A program made the translations under genes and the position numbers. From Veillonellaceae bacterium (GTDB lineage Bacteria > Bacillota_C > Negativicutes > UBA1444), in contig JAAZNU010000022.1 of the NCBI GenBank assembly GCA_012798135.1, positions 1 to 64,000 of the forward strand: a stretch of DNA of 64,000 nt, given 5' to 3'. Positions 1 through 9,397 of this stretch are shown here, in pieces. Each line of letters starts with the position of its first letter. Position 1 is the first letter of the stretch. The notes below the pieces were generated by a model. The model was not told the DNA's origin and did not search any database. It saw only the letters and a list, made by a program, of their open reading frames with translations.

Positions 1-137
1 ATGCCGGCCAGGCCCTTGTCGACGAAGCGTTGCTCGATGTCCTGCAGGACGACGTCCATGCCGCCCTGCGCCATGACCTGGGCGATGCCGCTGCCCATCT
101 GTCCGGCGCCGATTACCAGTACTTTTTTGATTTCCAC
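1..137 (-). CDS. hbd: 3-hydroxybutyryl-CoA dehydrogenase, N-terminal part (runs off left edge)
   Basis: Only the first 45 codons are in the window; the gene continues beyond base 1. The start is GTG at 137 with an AGGGGG ribosome site seven bases upstream. The visible part is a Rossmann beta-alpha-beta with GAGQMGSG at residues 10-17, followed by an acidic residue at the end of the second strand (QDIE), typical of NAD-dependent 3-hydroxybutyryl-CoA dehydrogenase of butyrate-type metabolism. It lies 51 bases behind the CoA-transferase on the same strand with no terminator between, so the two are probably one operon driven by the sigma-54 promoter near 1790. Because the C-terminal half is missing, substrate specificity cannot be judged here. 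Confidence 0.85.
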   Translation of the reverse strand, partial: MEIKKVLVIGAGQMGSGIAQVMAQGGMDVVLQDIEQRFVDKGLAG

Positions 138-188
138 TGTTTTTCCCCCTCGTTTTTATTTTTAATTAGCTATGGAAAAATTCCAGAA

Positions 189-1736
189 TTATAGAATCAA
201 CTGCATCGGTTCGGGATGGAAGAGGCGTTCATCCATTAATTTTAGCTCGCGGGAAATGATTGGCCGGAATTCCATGAGGGCCAGGATATCTTTCTCAAGG
301 TCCACGCCCGGAGCGATTTCCGTCAGAACCATTCCTTCCGGACGCAGCTCGAACACCGCTCGTTCCGTGATATACAGGACGGGTTGCTGAATTTTTTTTG
401 CATATTGACCACTGAAGGTCACTTGTTCGACCTTTTTAAGGAACTTTTTCGCCCGTCCTTCTTCCAAAATGGTTAGTTTTCCCTCCTTGACCGCCACCTT
501 GAGGCCGCCCGCGGTGAAAGTACCACAGAACACCACTTTTTTTGCGTTTTGCGTAATATTGATGAAACCGCCGCAACCGGCAACACGACCTTTAAATTTA
601 CTGACGTTGATATTCCCTTCCTGGTCGGATTCCGCCAACCCTAAAAAGGCCAAGTCCAGAGCTCCGCTGTCATAAAAATCAAATTGATAAGGCTGGTCGA
701 GGATAGCCTGGGCATTGGCCGACGCGCCGAAGCTAAGACCGCCGGCAGGGACACCACCAACCGGACCGCTTTCCACGGTCAAGGTCATCTGGTCGCCGAC
801 TCCTTCCTCGGCGGCGATCAAGGAAACGCCTTCCGGCATGCCGATGCCCAAATTAACCTTGGCGTTGGGGATCAATTCCATCGCGGCTCTGCGTACGATC
901 ACCTTACGTTCGTTCAGCTCCATGGGCTGGATCGCCGACAAGGGAATGCGGGTTTCACCGGAATAAGCGGGATTGTAAGCTTCGCTGAATGTTTGCATGT
1001 GTTGTTCGGGAGCGGCCACCACGACATAGTCGACGTTGATACCGGGCACTTTGACGCTCATTGGGTGTAAAGAACCGGTCAGGACGATCCGTTCAACCTG
1101 GGCGATGACAATGCCGCCGGAAGCTTTGACAGCCTGGGCGACTGCCAGGTGTTCCAACGTTATGACTTCTTTCTCCATGGAAATATTGCCGTTTTCGTCG
1201 GCGCTGGTTCCGCGAATAAAAGCGACATTTACTGGAAACGCCTTGTACCAAAGCCATTCCTCGCCATTCAGATCAATGACCTGAACCAGGTCTTCGGTCG
1301 TGACATCATTGATTTTGCCGCCTTCAATTCGCGGATCCACAAAGGTGCCGAGCCCAACTTTTGTGATGATGCCCGGTTTTCGGCCGGCAACTTCCCGGAA
1401 CCACTGCGACAAGGTTCCCTGGGGAAAATTGTAGGCTTCAATCTGATTGTCAATGGCCAACTTCCCTAACTTGGGCGCCAGATTCCAGTGTCCGCCAATG
1501 ACCCGTTTTAACAGACCGGGATGCCCCAAATGATTGAGGCCGCGGTCTTTTCCGTCACCTTGGCCCGCGCAGTAAATCAAGCCTAACGATCGCGGTGCGC
1601 CTTCTTCCAGATATCTTTTTTCCAAAGCGGCGGTTAATGCTTCCGGGTGTCCGCACCCGACAAACCCGCTGGTGGCGATCATATCACCATCCTTGACCAA
1701 CTGCGCCGCTTGTTCGGCTGAAATTATCCTGACCAA
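189..1736 (-). CDS. Acyl-CoA:carboxylate CoA-transferase (YdiF/propionate CoA-transferase type)
   Basis: This 515-aa protein has the fused alpha-beta layout of the single-chain CoA-transferases (YdiF, Pct), which move CoA between acetate, propionate, butyrate or acetoacetate through a glutamyl-CoA thioester. The likely nucleophile is the Glu in TLTVESGP, about residue 322, followed by the glycine-rich VGGVPAGG loop. An AGGAG site directly abuts the ATGATG pair at 1745, too close to use; the in-frame TTG at 1736 has a nine-base spacing and gives MVRIISAEQ, so I prefer it. It is the first gene of a probable operon with the hbd copy at the left edge and is preceded by a sigma-54 promoter. Exact acyl preference is not visible. 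Confidence 0.85.
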   Translation of the reverse strand: MVRIISAEQAAQLVKDGDMIATSGFVGCGHPEALTAALEKRYLEEGAPRSLGLIYCAGQGDGKDRGLNHLGHPGLLKRVIGGHWNLAPKLGKLAIDNQIEAYNFPQGTLSQWFREVAGRKPGIITKVGLGTFVDPRIEGGKINDVTTEDLVQVIDLNGEEWLWYKAFPVNVAFIRGTSADENGNISMEKEVITLEHLAVAQAVKASGGIVIAQVERIVLTGSLHPMSVKVPGINVDYVVVAAPEQHMQTFSEAYNPAYSGETRIPLSAIQPMELNERKVIVRRAAMELIPNAKVNLGIGMPEGVSLIAAEEGVGDQMTLTVESGPVGGVPAGGLSFGASANAQAILDQPYQFDFYDSGALDLAFLGLAESDQEGNINVSKFKGRVAGCGGFINITQNAKKVVFCGTFTAGGLKVAVKEGKLTILEEGRAKKFLKKVEQVTFSGQYAKKIQQPVLYITERAVFELRPEGMVLTEIAPGVDLEKDILALMEFRPIISRELKLMDERLFHPEPMQLIL

Positions 1737-1778
1737 AACCATCATCTCCTTAAATAAAAATGTTAATATTTATATTAC

Positions 1779-1796
1779 TTGCATAAACTATGCCAA
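1779..1796 (-). promoter_or_regulatory. Sigma-54 (-24/-12) promoter for the CoA-transferase operon
   Basis: Read on the minus strand the sequence is TTGGCATAGTTTATGCAA: GG at 1794-1793 and GC at 1782-1781 with exactly ten bases between, matching the RpoN consensus TGGCAN-N4-TTGC closely (ATGC instead of TTGC). It lies about 45 bases before the start of the CoA-transferase. It is back to back with the plus-strand sigma-54 promoter at 1845-1861, leaving about 50 bases for shared activator sites. Confidence 0.75.
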
Positions 1797-1844
1797 CGCA
1801 TTTTGCCGGTGGGCGGCGGGACTTCTTTGATAACCGATACTATT

Positions 1845-1861
1845 CTGGCATGCTTTTTGCT
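1845..1861 (+). promoter_or_regulatory. Sigma-54 (-24/-12) promoter for the histidine kinase/response regulator operon
   Basis: CTGGCATGCTTTTTGCT has GG at 1847-1848 and GC at 1859-1860 with ten bases between, the spacing required by RpoN. It lies 44 bases upstream of the kinase start. Together with the divergent promoter it implies that the encoded sigma-54 activator controls its own operon. Confidence 0.75.
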
Positions 1862-1904
1862 TATATAATGAGAATGAAAAAAACAAATAAAGCGAGGAAA
1901 AACT

Positions 1905-3434
1905 TTGCGCATTATGCCGGGTTCCCTAAGAAACAGGCTGTTTTTGTTGATTTTTCTTGTTGCCGGGATTCCAATTCTCTTCACAGGTTACCTAACGGCG
2001 CGTACTTCCGTGAATGCCATGGTGGCGGAAAAACAGCAAAAACTATTCGGAGCCACTCATTTTTTGGACAGGTCTCTCCATGGCTCCTATGTTGATATCC
2101 TCCGCCGGCATAAGGCAGAAGATGCCGATCGTGCGACCAAGATCGATATCCTCAATGCCGAACTCAGCCAGGTTACCGACGACGTAGCCCGGGCGTACCC
2201 GGGAATCGGGGTAGGGTACTATAGCCTGGATTTGGATGCCATCATTACCTATGGCCCCAGTAAAATTTATGCGGATAAAGTTGGTTTACCCATCAGTGAA
2301 AGTCATCAGGGCCGTTTGGTTATGGCCACGGGAATTCCCCGCGTGCAGGAGGGAAACTTGGTCCGGGGCCAGATCATGAACGCCATGCATCCGCTGGTCC
2401 GTGAAGGTCGGGTGATCGGTTATGCATGGGCCAATGAACTGACGGTCAATATCACGGCGCAAATCAACGCGATTGTCTGGCAGATTGCGGGTGCGGTTTT
2501 GATTTCTTTGATTATGGGCAGTATCGGTGTAGCTAAAGTCACAAACTATTTGGCAACGGATGTTGAAGGAATTAATTTCGGGGTACGGAAAATCCGGGAA
2601 GATTTGTCGTATCGTCTGCAACCTCTCCAGGGCGAAATAGGCGAGATTGCCACTGCCATCAATGAGATGGCGCAAGCATTGCAGATACAGCAACGCCGGG
2701 AGGAACAGGTGCAGCGCGCGGATCGCCTGTCGCTGATTGGCGAGATGGCTTCCGGCATTGCGCATGAAATCCGGAATCCCCTGATGGCCGTCAAGGGCTT
2801 TGCCCAATTGCAGGGCGAAGATACAACGGCGCAAGAGCGAAAGGAATACAATGAAATTATTGTTCGCGAAGTGGACCGGATGAATCAGCTCATTGAGCAG
2901 TTATTGTTTTTTTCCCGGCCGACGGTGGCGTACATCAATCCAGTAAACATCAGCCATGTTCTCGATAATACCTTGATGCTGGTGAAAATGCAGACCAAAT
3001 CGTCGCACATGCAGTTCGTTGTGCAGACGGATTCTGGGTTGCCGTTGATAATGGCCAACGAAGAACAACTGGAACAAGTTTTTCTAAATATCTTGCTCAA
3101 CGCGATCCAGTCCATGAATAATGAGGGGTTGGTCAAAATTACTGCACGTTATTGCCCGCTGGAACAGCAGGTCTGCGTTAGCTTTGCGGATTCGGGAGCC
3201 GGTATTGCGCCGGAAATCCTGGACAGATTATTTGATCCGTTTTTTACGACCAAGGCGACGGGAACGGGACTCGGATTATCCGTGGCCAAACATATCATGG
3301 AGATCTGGGGAGGAAAAATCACTGTTGAATCAGAATTAAATAACGGAAGCGTTTTCACGCTGTCTTTTCCGGTGACGGGAGGTGAAGTCGATGCAGACAA
3401 CCGGCCTGACGAAGTCAGTGCTAATCGTGGATGA
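1905..3434 (+). CDS. Membrane sensor histidine kinase (AtoS/NtrB-like)
   Basis: The 509-aa kinase starts at TTG 1905 behind GAGG. It has a transmembrane segment at about residues 10-31, an extracytoplasmic sensor region of about 155 residues, a second membrane segment at 190-212, a HAMP-like linker, and a HisKA domain with the phosphoacceptor His287 in GIAHEIRNP. The ATPase domain (about 385-495) shows the N box (LNILLNAIQSM), the G1 box (DSGAGI) and the G2 region (GTGLGL). The following regulator gene overlaps it by 44 bases, so the two are a translationally coupled pair. By position it probably senses a short-chain fatty acid or a related signal, as AtoS does; that is inference. Confidence 0.9.
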   Translation: MRIMPGSLRNRLFLLIFLVAGIPILFTGYLTARTSVNAMVAEKQQKLFGATHFLDRSLHGSYVDILRRHKAEDADRATKIDILNAELSQVTDDVARAYPGIGVGYYSLDLDAIITYGPSKIYADKVGLPISESHQGRLVMATGIPRVQEGNLVRGQIMNAMHPLVREGRVIGYAWANELTVNITAQINAIVWQIAGAVLISLIMGSIGVAKVTNYLATDVEGINFGVRKIREDLSYRLQPLQGEIGEIATAINEMAQALQIQQRREEQVQRADRLSLIGEMASGIAHEIRNPLMAVKGFAQLQGEDTTAQERKEYNEIIVREVDRMNQLIEQLLFFSRPTVAYINPVNISHVLDNTLMLVKMQTKSSHMQFVVQTDSGLPLIMANEEQLEQVFLNILLNAIQSMNNEGLVKITARYCPLEQQVCVSFADSGAGIAPEILDRLFDPFFTTKATGTGLGLSVAKHIMEIWGGKITVESELNNGSVFTLSFPVTGGEVDADNRPDEVSANRG

Positions 3435-4794
3435 TCAATTAACCGTCAGGCAATTGGTACGGGAGGTTGCCCGAAAAGCTGGATACGATGCCTTGCTGGC
3501 GGAAAATGGCCTGACGGCGCTGGAAATGACACGTGAGTATTTCCCTTCGGTCATAATCATGGACATCAAAATGCCGGTTATGGACGGATTGGATGCCTTT
3601 CGCCTGATTCATCAGGAATTTCCTGAGATACCGGTCATCCTAATGACTGCTTTCGGCACTTTGGATACGGTCGTTGAAACCATGAAAATGGGTGCGTTTG
3701 ATTATTTGGTCAAGCCGTCCAATGTGAGCGAATTGCGGATCATGTTGGACCGGGCTTACCAGATGCGGTGCATGCGGGCGGAATTAGCCGAACTGCGAAG
3801 TGAACTGAAAAAGCATTTCCAGCTGGAAACCATCATCGGTCAGAGTCCGGCCGTGCAGGCTATTTATAAAGTCGTGGGTCGGGTTGCCCAGACGAATGCA
3901 ACCGTGCTGATTACCGGCGAAAGTGGCAGCGGCAAAGAAGTCATCGCCCAGACGATTCATCGCAACAGCACCCGCCGGGACAATCCGTTCATAAAAGTCA
4001 ATTGTGGCGCATTGCCGGAAGGCCTGATGGAAAGCGAACTGTTTGGCCATGAGAAAGGCGCCTTCACGGGCGCGGTGGCAAAGAAACCGGGTAGATTCGA
4101 GTTGGCGAATGGCGGCACGATCTTGCTGGATGAAATCGGCGAATTGCCGTTATCGCTTCAGGTCAAACTTCTGCGGGTATTGCAGGAAAAAACTTTTGAA
4201 CGGGTTGGCGGGACCGAAACCATCAAAGTGGATGTCCGGATTATTGCCGCAACAAACCGGAATTTGGAGGAACGGGTTCAACAGGGTCTGTTTCGCGACG
4301 ACCTTTATTATCGCCTGAAAGTGGTGCCGATCCATGTTCCCGCGTTGCGGGAACGAGTGGGCGACATCCCGGCTTTTGTCGATTACTTTGTTCGACGGTT
4401 TGCCGAGGAGTCGCATGTGGAAGTACCGATGGTTACTCCCGAGGCCATGAAACTGCTCTGTCGTTGCCCCTGGCCGGGAAATGTCCGTGAATTGGGCAAC
4501 GTGATGGAACGTGCGGTCATCCTTTCCCAGGGAGTTATCGATGTCATGGACTTGCCGGGTTTGCTGCCGGTGACGGAATTACCGGTGGTTGCGGTTCCGG
4601 AGTCTGGAACCTATCGGGAGCAAATGCATCGGGTGGAAAAGCAGATTATTGAAAATGCTTTGCGGCAAAATCATGGCAATCGGGTAAAAACTGCCAAGGC
4701 CCTGGATATCAGTCGTCGGGCTCTTTTGTATAAAATTGATGAACACGGTCTGGGCCAGAGTGGCCTGATCCCTGACGCCCAGGAGATTGAATAA
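3391..4794 (+). CDS. Sigma-54-dependent response regulator (AtoC/NtrC family)
   Basis: The 467-aa protein begins at ATG 3391 behind GGAGGTGA and overlaps the kinase gene. It has a receiver domain (acidic pocket DD at 14-15, phospho-Asp58 in MDIKMP), a AAA+ central domain with Walker A GESGSGKE, the sigma-54 contact loop GAFTGA, Walker B LLDEIGE, the arginine-finger region FRDDLYYRL, and a C-terminal Fis-type helix-turn-helix ([22 protein letters not shown]). It should activate RpoN promoters. Three such promoters lie around it (near 1785, 1853 and 4875), so its targets are probably the CoA-transferase operon, its own operon and the downstream dehydrogenase. Confidence 0.93.
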   Translation: MQTTGLTKSVLIVDDQLTVRQLVREVARKAGYDALLAENGLTALEMTREYFPSVIIMDIKMPVMDGLDAFRLIHQEFPEIPVILMTAFGTLDTVVETMKMGAFDYLVKPSNVSELRIMLDRAYQMRCMRAELAELRSELKKHFQLETIIGQSPAVQAIYKVVGRVAQTNATVLITGESGSGKEVIAQTIHRNSTRRDNPFIKVNCGALPEGLMESELFGHEKGAFTGAVAKKPGRFELANGGTILLDEIGELPLSLQVKLLRVLQEKTFERVGGTETIKVDVRIIAATNRNLEERVQQGLFRDDLYYRLKVVPIHVPALRERVGDIPAFVDYFVRRFAEESHVEVPMVTPEAMKLLCRCPWPGNVRELGNVMERAVILSQGVIDVMDLPGLLPVTELPVVAVPESGTYREQMHRVEKQIIENALRQNHGNRVKTAKALDISRRALLYKIDEHGLGQSGLIPDAQEIE

Positions 4795-4866
4795 ACGGCA
4801 ACTATCCTGCTTTATAAGAAGACTGCTTTGCGTAAATTTGTGAAAACCGGGTTTCCTTGGTTCGGA

Positions 4867-4884
4867 TTGGCACAATATTTGCAT
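4867..4884 (+). promoter_or_regulatory. Sigma-54 promoter, near-perfect consensus, for the second dehydrogenase
   Basis: TTGGCACAATATTTGCAT matches TGGCAC-N5-TTGCA exactly, with GG at 4869-4870 and GC at 4881-4882. It lies 44 bases before the dehydrogenase start. A short imperfect palindrome GAAAACC-G-GGTTTCC sits just upstream at 4842-4856 and could be an activator site, although it is closer than usual for an enhancer. Confidence 0.85.
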
Positions 4885-4927
4885 GATATTTTGAGACGGG
4901 AACATTATATTTAAAGGAGGAAAGGCA

Positions 4928-5881
4928 ATGGAGGCAAAAGACATCCGGACAATCTGCAATGTGGGAACTGGGACTATGGGGCACGGCACAGCGGTCATGT
5001 TTGCGAAGGCAGGGTACAGTGTCCGTATGTACGGACGAACCCCGGAAAGTATCGAGCGGGGAATGAAGGGGATCCAAAGCGCGTTGGAAACATATCGTAC
5101 ACATCAGCTGATCACTGATGCAGAGGTCCCGCAAATTTTAGCCCGGGTGCAGGGCGTAACCTCGCTGGCGGAAGCCGCACAGGACGCGGATTTTGTCATT
5201 GAGTCGGTGGCGGAGGATCTCCCCACCAAACAGGCGATCTTTAAACAACTGGACCAATTGTGCCCGGAGAAAACCATTTTTGCGACCAATACTTCCGGCC
5301 TGAGCCCTACGGCCGTGGCGGAAGCAATCAGCCGCAAAGATAAATTCGTGGTAGCGCATTTTTGGAATCCGCCGCACCTCGTGCCGCTGGTCGAAGTAGT
5401 GCCGGGCAAACACACCGCTCAAAAAACCGTGGATGTGACTTGGGCGCTGATGGAGATGATCGGCAAGAAACCGGTGGCGCTGAAACGGGAAGCGCTGGGT
5501 TTCATTGGCAATCGGCTGCAATTGGCGATGTTGCGGGAAGCACTGTATATTGTTCAGGAAGGGATTGCTACGCCGGAAGCGGTCGATGCTACCGTTCGCT
5601 ATAGTCTCGGTCGTCGCTATGGCGTTACCGGCCCGCTGGAAAGCGCCGATTTGGGCGGCCTGGATATTTTCCAAAATATATCCACCTATTTGTATAAAGA
5701 CCTCTGCAACGATCCCGCGTCTTCGCCTTTATTGGCTGAAACGGTAGCCCGTGGGGATCTTGGCGCGAAGACCGGCAAGGGATTCTATGACTGGACAAAG
5801 CCGGAAGTCCTCGGCGCATTGAAGAAAGATCGGGAAGCCGTGTTAATTGAATGGCTGCAAAAAGATAAAAAACAAAAATAA
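4928..5881 (+). CDS. 3-hydroxyacyl-CoA dehydrogenase family protein
   Basis: The 317-aa protein starts at ATG 4928 behind AAAGGAGG. The N-terminal NAD domain carries GTGTMGHG (residues 13-20), and the catalytic set of the family is present: Ser123 in NTSG, His144 in AHFWNP, Glu156 in LVEVVPG and Asn195 in FIGNRLQ. The C-terminal helical domain is complete. The HFWNPPHLVPLVEV motif differs from the HFFNPxxxMxLVEI of classical Hbd, so it may act on a different 3-hydroxyacyl-CoA or a 3-hydroxy acid. It is monocistronic, with its own sigma-54 promoter and a strong terminator, and is probably co-regulated with the CoA-transferase operon. Confidence 0.88.
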   Translation: MEAKDIRTICNVGTGTMGHGTAVMFAKAGYSVRMYGRTPESIERGMKGIQSALETYRTHQLITDAEVPQILARVQGVTSLAEAAQDADFVIESVAEDLPTKQAIFKQLDQLCPEKTIFATNTSGLSPTAVAEAISRKDKFVVAHFWNPPHLVPLVEVVPGKHTAQKTVDVTWALMEMIGKKPVALKREALGFIGNRLQLAMLREALYIVQEGIATPEAVDATVRYSLGRRYGVTGPLESADLGGLDIFQNISTYLYKDLCNDPASSPLLAETVARGDLGAKTGKGFYDWTKPEVLGALKKDREAVLIEWLQKDKKQK

Positions 5882-5896
5882 GATAACGATATCCCT

Positions 5897-5944
5897 GATA
5901 AAACCCCGTTTCTGAGCCGCCTGGCACAGAAACGGGGTTTTATC
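5897..5944 (+). terminator. Intrinsic terminator after the dehydrogenase
   Basis: A perfect 18-bp inverted repeat (GATAAAACCCCGTTTCTG, 5897-5914, with its complement at 5927-5944) with a 12-base loop; the right arm ends in GGGGTTTTATC. Confidence 0.9.
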
Positions 5945-6043
5945 ATGACTTTTGGCAGGGTTTTGGCAGGCAATGCCGAAATCAAAAGAGAAGAATGTGC
6001 GATTTCTCCCTCTAAAATTGATTTTGCGTAAGGCGGGGATCCC

Positions 6044-9000
6044 TTGAAGTTTTTTCACGGACGAATCATGCCCTACCTGATTGCCGGCCTGTTTATTCTG
6101 ATGCTGGGCGTGGGCTGGCTGGGCCACCAGGCAGTGAACCGGGTTGCGGATATCACGGAAACCCTATACGAACAGCCACTTGCCAGTTGGACGGCAGTTT
6201 TGCGCATTGATGCCAATCTGCACAGCATGCAACGGTCCATGAAAGACATTGTGCTGTCGGCCTCGGAGCTGGATATAATCCAGCAGATAATTTTGGTGGA
6301 TAATGCGGAAGCAAGGATATTGGAAGATTTTAAAATTTTGCGGGTGCATTTCCCGGGGAATTCGGTTCTGGTGGACGAGGCGCTGCAGCGGTTTCAGGCC
6401 TGGCGTAAAATTCGCGAGCAGGTTATTCAGCTGAGCCTGGATGGGCGGCGGGCGGAAGCGGCCTTGACTACGCAGACGCAGGAACAACAACAAGTCAGGG
6501 AGATTGAAGACCGGATTGATGTATTGCTGGAGATTGCTCGGAAAAATAGTCGGGATTTTCTGAGTGCTTCGCAAAAACTGCGGGATAATCTGCGGTGGCT
6601 GATGCTGCTGGGTTTGGGAGTGGCGCTGGTCTTGGCTGTCTGGATTGCCAGGCGGGCCCTGCGGTTGGAACAGGAATTGCTGGGACTGAACCGCAATCTG
6701 GAAAATCGTGTGGCAGAACGCACCCGTGAAATCGTTGCGGCCAACGAACAACTTACTCTGAAAAATGAAGCCGTTTCCGCTATGAATGAAGAATTGACGG
6801 CGCAAAATGAAGAAATTCAGGCCATGAACGATGAAATTGATTGCCTGAACCACAATCTGGCCACGGCGAACGACACACTGGAACGGCGAATTGCCGAACG
6901 GACGGCGGATTTAACGGCGGCAAATGAAGAATTGGCCGCCCAGTATTCCGAACTCGTCGAGACCCAGGCCAGACTGGAACAGGAACGGCGCATGACGGAC
7001 GCTGTTTTTGACATTGTTCCCGGGGCTTTGTATCTATATGACGATCAAGGGAATCCCGTCCGTTGGAACCGTCAGATCGGCAAGATGACCGGCTTTTCCG
7101 AGGAAGAACTATCCCGGATGAAATTGCTGGATTGGTTCGAAGGCGATCCGGAATCCTATCAGCGGGCGGCCGCTGAAATGGTAAAGGTTTTTCGCGATGG
7201 TTCGGCCACGCTGGAAGCAAATTTGCGTACTCGCGCTGGTGGGCGGATTCCGTTTCGCCTGTCGGCGGTTTCCCTGATGATTGGCGAAAAACTCTATTTT
7301 GCCGGCATCGGGATGGATATTACGGAACAAAGGTGGATGACCCGCGAACTGGAAGAGAAGGAAGTCCGGTTGCGCACTCTCGTGGATACGATTCCTGATC
7401 TGATCTGGCTGAAGGATGCCGATGGCGTATATTTATCCTGCAATCCTATGTTTGAACGATTTTTCGGCGCCCGGGAAGCGGAGATCGCCGGCAAGACCGA
7501 TTATGATTTCGTCAACAAAGAGTTGGCCGATTCGTTCCGGGAGCATGACCGAAAAGCCATGCTGGCCGGCACTCCCAGCATTAACGAAGAATGGATCAAC
7601 TTTGCCGACGGCGGGCAGCGGGTTTTGTTGGAAACGATCAAGACGCCAATGAAAGATTCCAGCGGGAATCTGATCGGAATTTTGGGGATTTCCCGGGACA
7701 TCACGGATCGAAAAAAAATGGAAGAGGCGCTGGCGGATAACGAAGCGCGCTATCGAGCGGTATTGGAGCAGGCGCCGGAGCCCGTTGCCATCTGCGATCC
7801 CGACACTGGTGAAATCATGGAGGCGAATGTCCGGTTTAGTGAACGCTTCGGTTATGTTGTCCAGCAGGACCGCCCCTTGACTTTGTATCAGATCACGGCG
7901 GATTCACCGGAAAACGTCAAAGGATTTCTGGATAAGGTCAAGCAGGATGGGTTCCTGCCGATGCAACGTCGTCTGGTCCGGCATAAAAATGGCTCTCTAG
8001 TGCAGGTCGAACGCTCCTCCATGTTGGTAAAATATCGTGATCGCCAGCTCATGACGTTAACTATCCGGGATATATCCGACGAAGTGCGCCGGGAAAAGGA
8101 AATACAACGGGATGCCCAGCTAGCCACACGAGTTCAGAAAGCTTTACTTACCAAAATCCAGCCCAAGCCCTGTCTGGATGTCCATACGATTTACAAGCCG
8201 TTCAGCTATGTGGGCGGTGATTTGTATTTCATGGACTGGCGTTATCACGGTCAGGTATTGCGCGGTTTCATAGCCGATGCAACCGGGCATGGGCTAGGAA
8301 CGGCCCTGAATACCGCCTCCATGCATGTTTTGCTGCGCGAAGTCAACGAGCTGGATTTGCCGTTATCCGAGCAAATGCGGTGGCTCAATCGACGGGTCGG
8401 GCAATATTTTGACGAGGGCACGTTCACCGGCGCGGTGGCATTTGAAATTGACTTTCAGATCCGGCAATTGCGCTGGGTTTGCGCCGGCATTCCGGAGATT
8501 TGGTTATCGACGCGCCAGCACCGGGGTATATTGGCCAAACCCGGCATGTTTTTGGGAGTCAGGCCCATGGAAACTTTTGACATGAATGTTTTGCCGCTGG
8601 CAGATGGCGATGCCTGCTATTTTTTGACGGATGGGCTGGCCGAATTGCTGATTCAGCGTCAGGATGCGCCGGTTGATGATTATCCGGCGATGATTCAATT
8701 TCTGGAGGCGATGGCAACCGAGGGAAGCTGTCGGGATGACGCCACTGCGGTATGCATCCGGATTCGTTCTCTGCCCGTAAAGGCAGAATGCAATGATGCG
8801 TGGCCCAAATTACTCCATTTGAATGGGTATGGCGACTATCAACGGCTAAAGGGCGAAATTGCCTCTATACTGGCCGAAGTTACCGGTTTGCCGCATTCGC
8901 TGCAGGAAGTCGCTGTTAACGAAGCCATTGCCAATGCCCTGGAATGCCGCGATGCGGTCTCCCGCCAAAATTGGGCCAAGGTCCGGTTCAACCGGATTGG

Positions 9001-9208
9001 TTCCCGACTGGTGGTTCGGGTGAAGACTTCCCGGATGGGCTTTGCCGGCAATGCCCTGCTCAAGCGCTTGCGAGCCAAACCGGAGGAATTGTTCAGTTTC
9101 GGTGCGGACGAAGGGATGGGACGCGGCATACCGATCATGTTGTCGACAACTTGCCGAATGCTGTATAACGAAGACGGAACCGAAGTGCTACTGGTCTGGC
9201 GAATCTGA
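6044..9208 (+). CDS. Membrane multi-PAS SpoIIE-type PP2C phosphatase with C-terminal anti-sigma kinase domain
   Basis: The 1054-aa protein starts at TTG 6044 behind AAGGCGGGG. Visible order: membrane helix 10-28; helical extracytoplasmic sensor; second helix 184-203; a long coiled coil (about 205-330) with repeated NEEL/QNEEI and ERRIAERT heptads; three PAS domains (about 330-430, 450-560, 575-690); a SpoIIE-like PP2C phosphatase (about 700-905) with YVGGDLY and ADATGHG metal-binding motifs; and an RsbW-type HATPase (about 920-1054) with VNEAIANALE and GMGRGIP. Such proteins switch STAS anti-anti-sigma factors by dephosphorylation and phosphorylation. Two STAS proteins at 43.7-44.8 kb are possible partners. 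It stands alone between terminators; the target sigma factor or output is not in the window. Confidence 0.88.
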   Translation: MKFFHGRIMPYLIAGLFILMLGVGWLGHQAVNRVADITETLYEQPLASWTAVLRIDANLHSMQRSMKDIVLSASELDIIQQIILVDNAEARILEDFKILRVHFPGNSVLVDEALQRFQAWRKIREQVIQLSLDGRRAEAALTTQTQEQQQVREIEDRIDVLLEIARKNSRDFLSASQKLRDNLRWLMLLGLGVALVLAVWIARRALRLEQELLGLNRNLENRVAERTREIVAANEQLTLKNEAVSAMNEELTAQNEEIQAMNDEIDCLNHNLATANDTLERRIAERTADLTAANEELAAQYSELVETQARLEQERRMTDAVFDIVPGALYLYDDQGNPVRWNRQIGKMTGFSEEELSRMKLLDWFEGDPESYQRAAAEMVKVFRDGSATLEANLRTRAGGRIPFRLSAVSLMIGEKLYFAGIGMDITEQRWMTRELEEKEVRLRTLVDTIPDLIWLKDADGVYLSCNPMFERFFGAREAEIAGKTDYDFVNKELADSFREHDRKAMLAGTPSINEEWINFADGGQRVLLETIKTPMKDSSGNLIGILGISRDITDRKKMEEALADNEARYRAVLEQAPEPVAICDPDTGEIMEANVRFSERFGYVVQQDRPLTLYQITADSPENVKGFLDKVKQDGFLPMQRRLVRHKNGSLVQVERSSMLVKYRDRQLMTLTIRDISDEVRREKEIQRDAQLATRVQKALLTKIQPKPCLDVHTIYKPFSYVGGDLYFMDWRYHGQVLRGFIADATGHGLGTALNTASMHVLLREVNELDLPLSEQMRWLNRRVGQYFDEGTFTGAVAFEIDFQIRQLRWVCAGIPEIWLSTRQHRGILAKPGMFLGVRPMETFDMNVLPLADGDACYFLTDGLAELLIQRQDAPVDDYPAMIQFLEAMATEGSCRDDATAVCIRIRSLPVKAECNDAWPKLLHLNGYGDYQRLKGEIASILAEVTGLPHSLQEVAVNEAIANALECRDAVSRQNWAKVRFNRIGSRLVVRVKTSRMGFAGNALLKRLRAKPEELFSFGADEGMGRGIPIMLSTTCRMLYNEDGTEVLLVWRI

Positions 9209-9230
9209 AACAAAGGCGTGAGTACATGAA

Positions 9231-9270
9231 AAGGGGAAGCCGCGGTGGTTGTTCACTACAGCTTTCCCTT
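9231..9270 (+). terminator. Possible weak terminator after the PP2C phosphatase
   Basis: AAGGGGAAGC (9231-9240) can pair with GCTTTCCCTT (9261-9270) with one mismatch around a 20-base loop. There is only a short T-rich tail, so it is weak. The remaining bases up to the treS terminator hold no gene I can support. Confidence 0.35.
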
Positions 9271-9397
9271 AAAACTGTTTTCTATAAGGTAATAGAGGCA
9301 GATGATCGCCGCCGATCCCGACAGCAAGGCGGCAGGCCGAAATAGATCGGCGGATGGAAATAACACCGGGAGAAATCCCCTCAGGATAGCCGACGAT

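Noticed and set aside
2286..2834. 182-aa minus-strand frame opposite the histidine kinase
   Set aside because: It is antisense to a well-supported kinase gene, has no ribosome site and has an His/Arg/Gln composition typical of a shadow frame.
4842..4856. GAAAACC-G-GGTTTCC as an enhancer site for the sigma-54 activator
   Set aside because: It lies only about 12 bases upstream of the -24 element, too close for a usual enhancer, and no second copy is found in the divergent 1797-1840 region. It is kept only as a remark.
9310..9352. CGCCGATC...GATCGGCG inverted repeat as a terminator
   Set aside because: The loop is about 27 bases and no T-run follows; the hairpin at 9403-9427 explains termination better.
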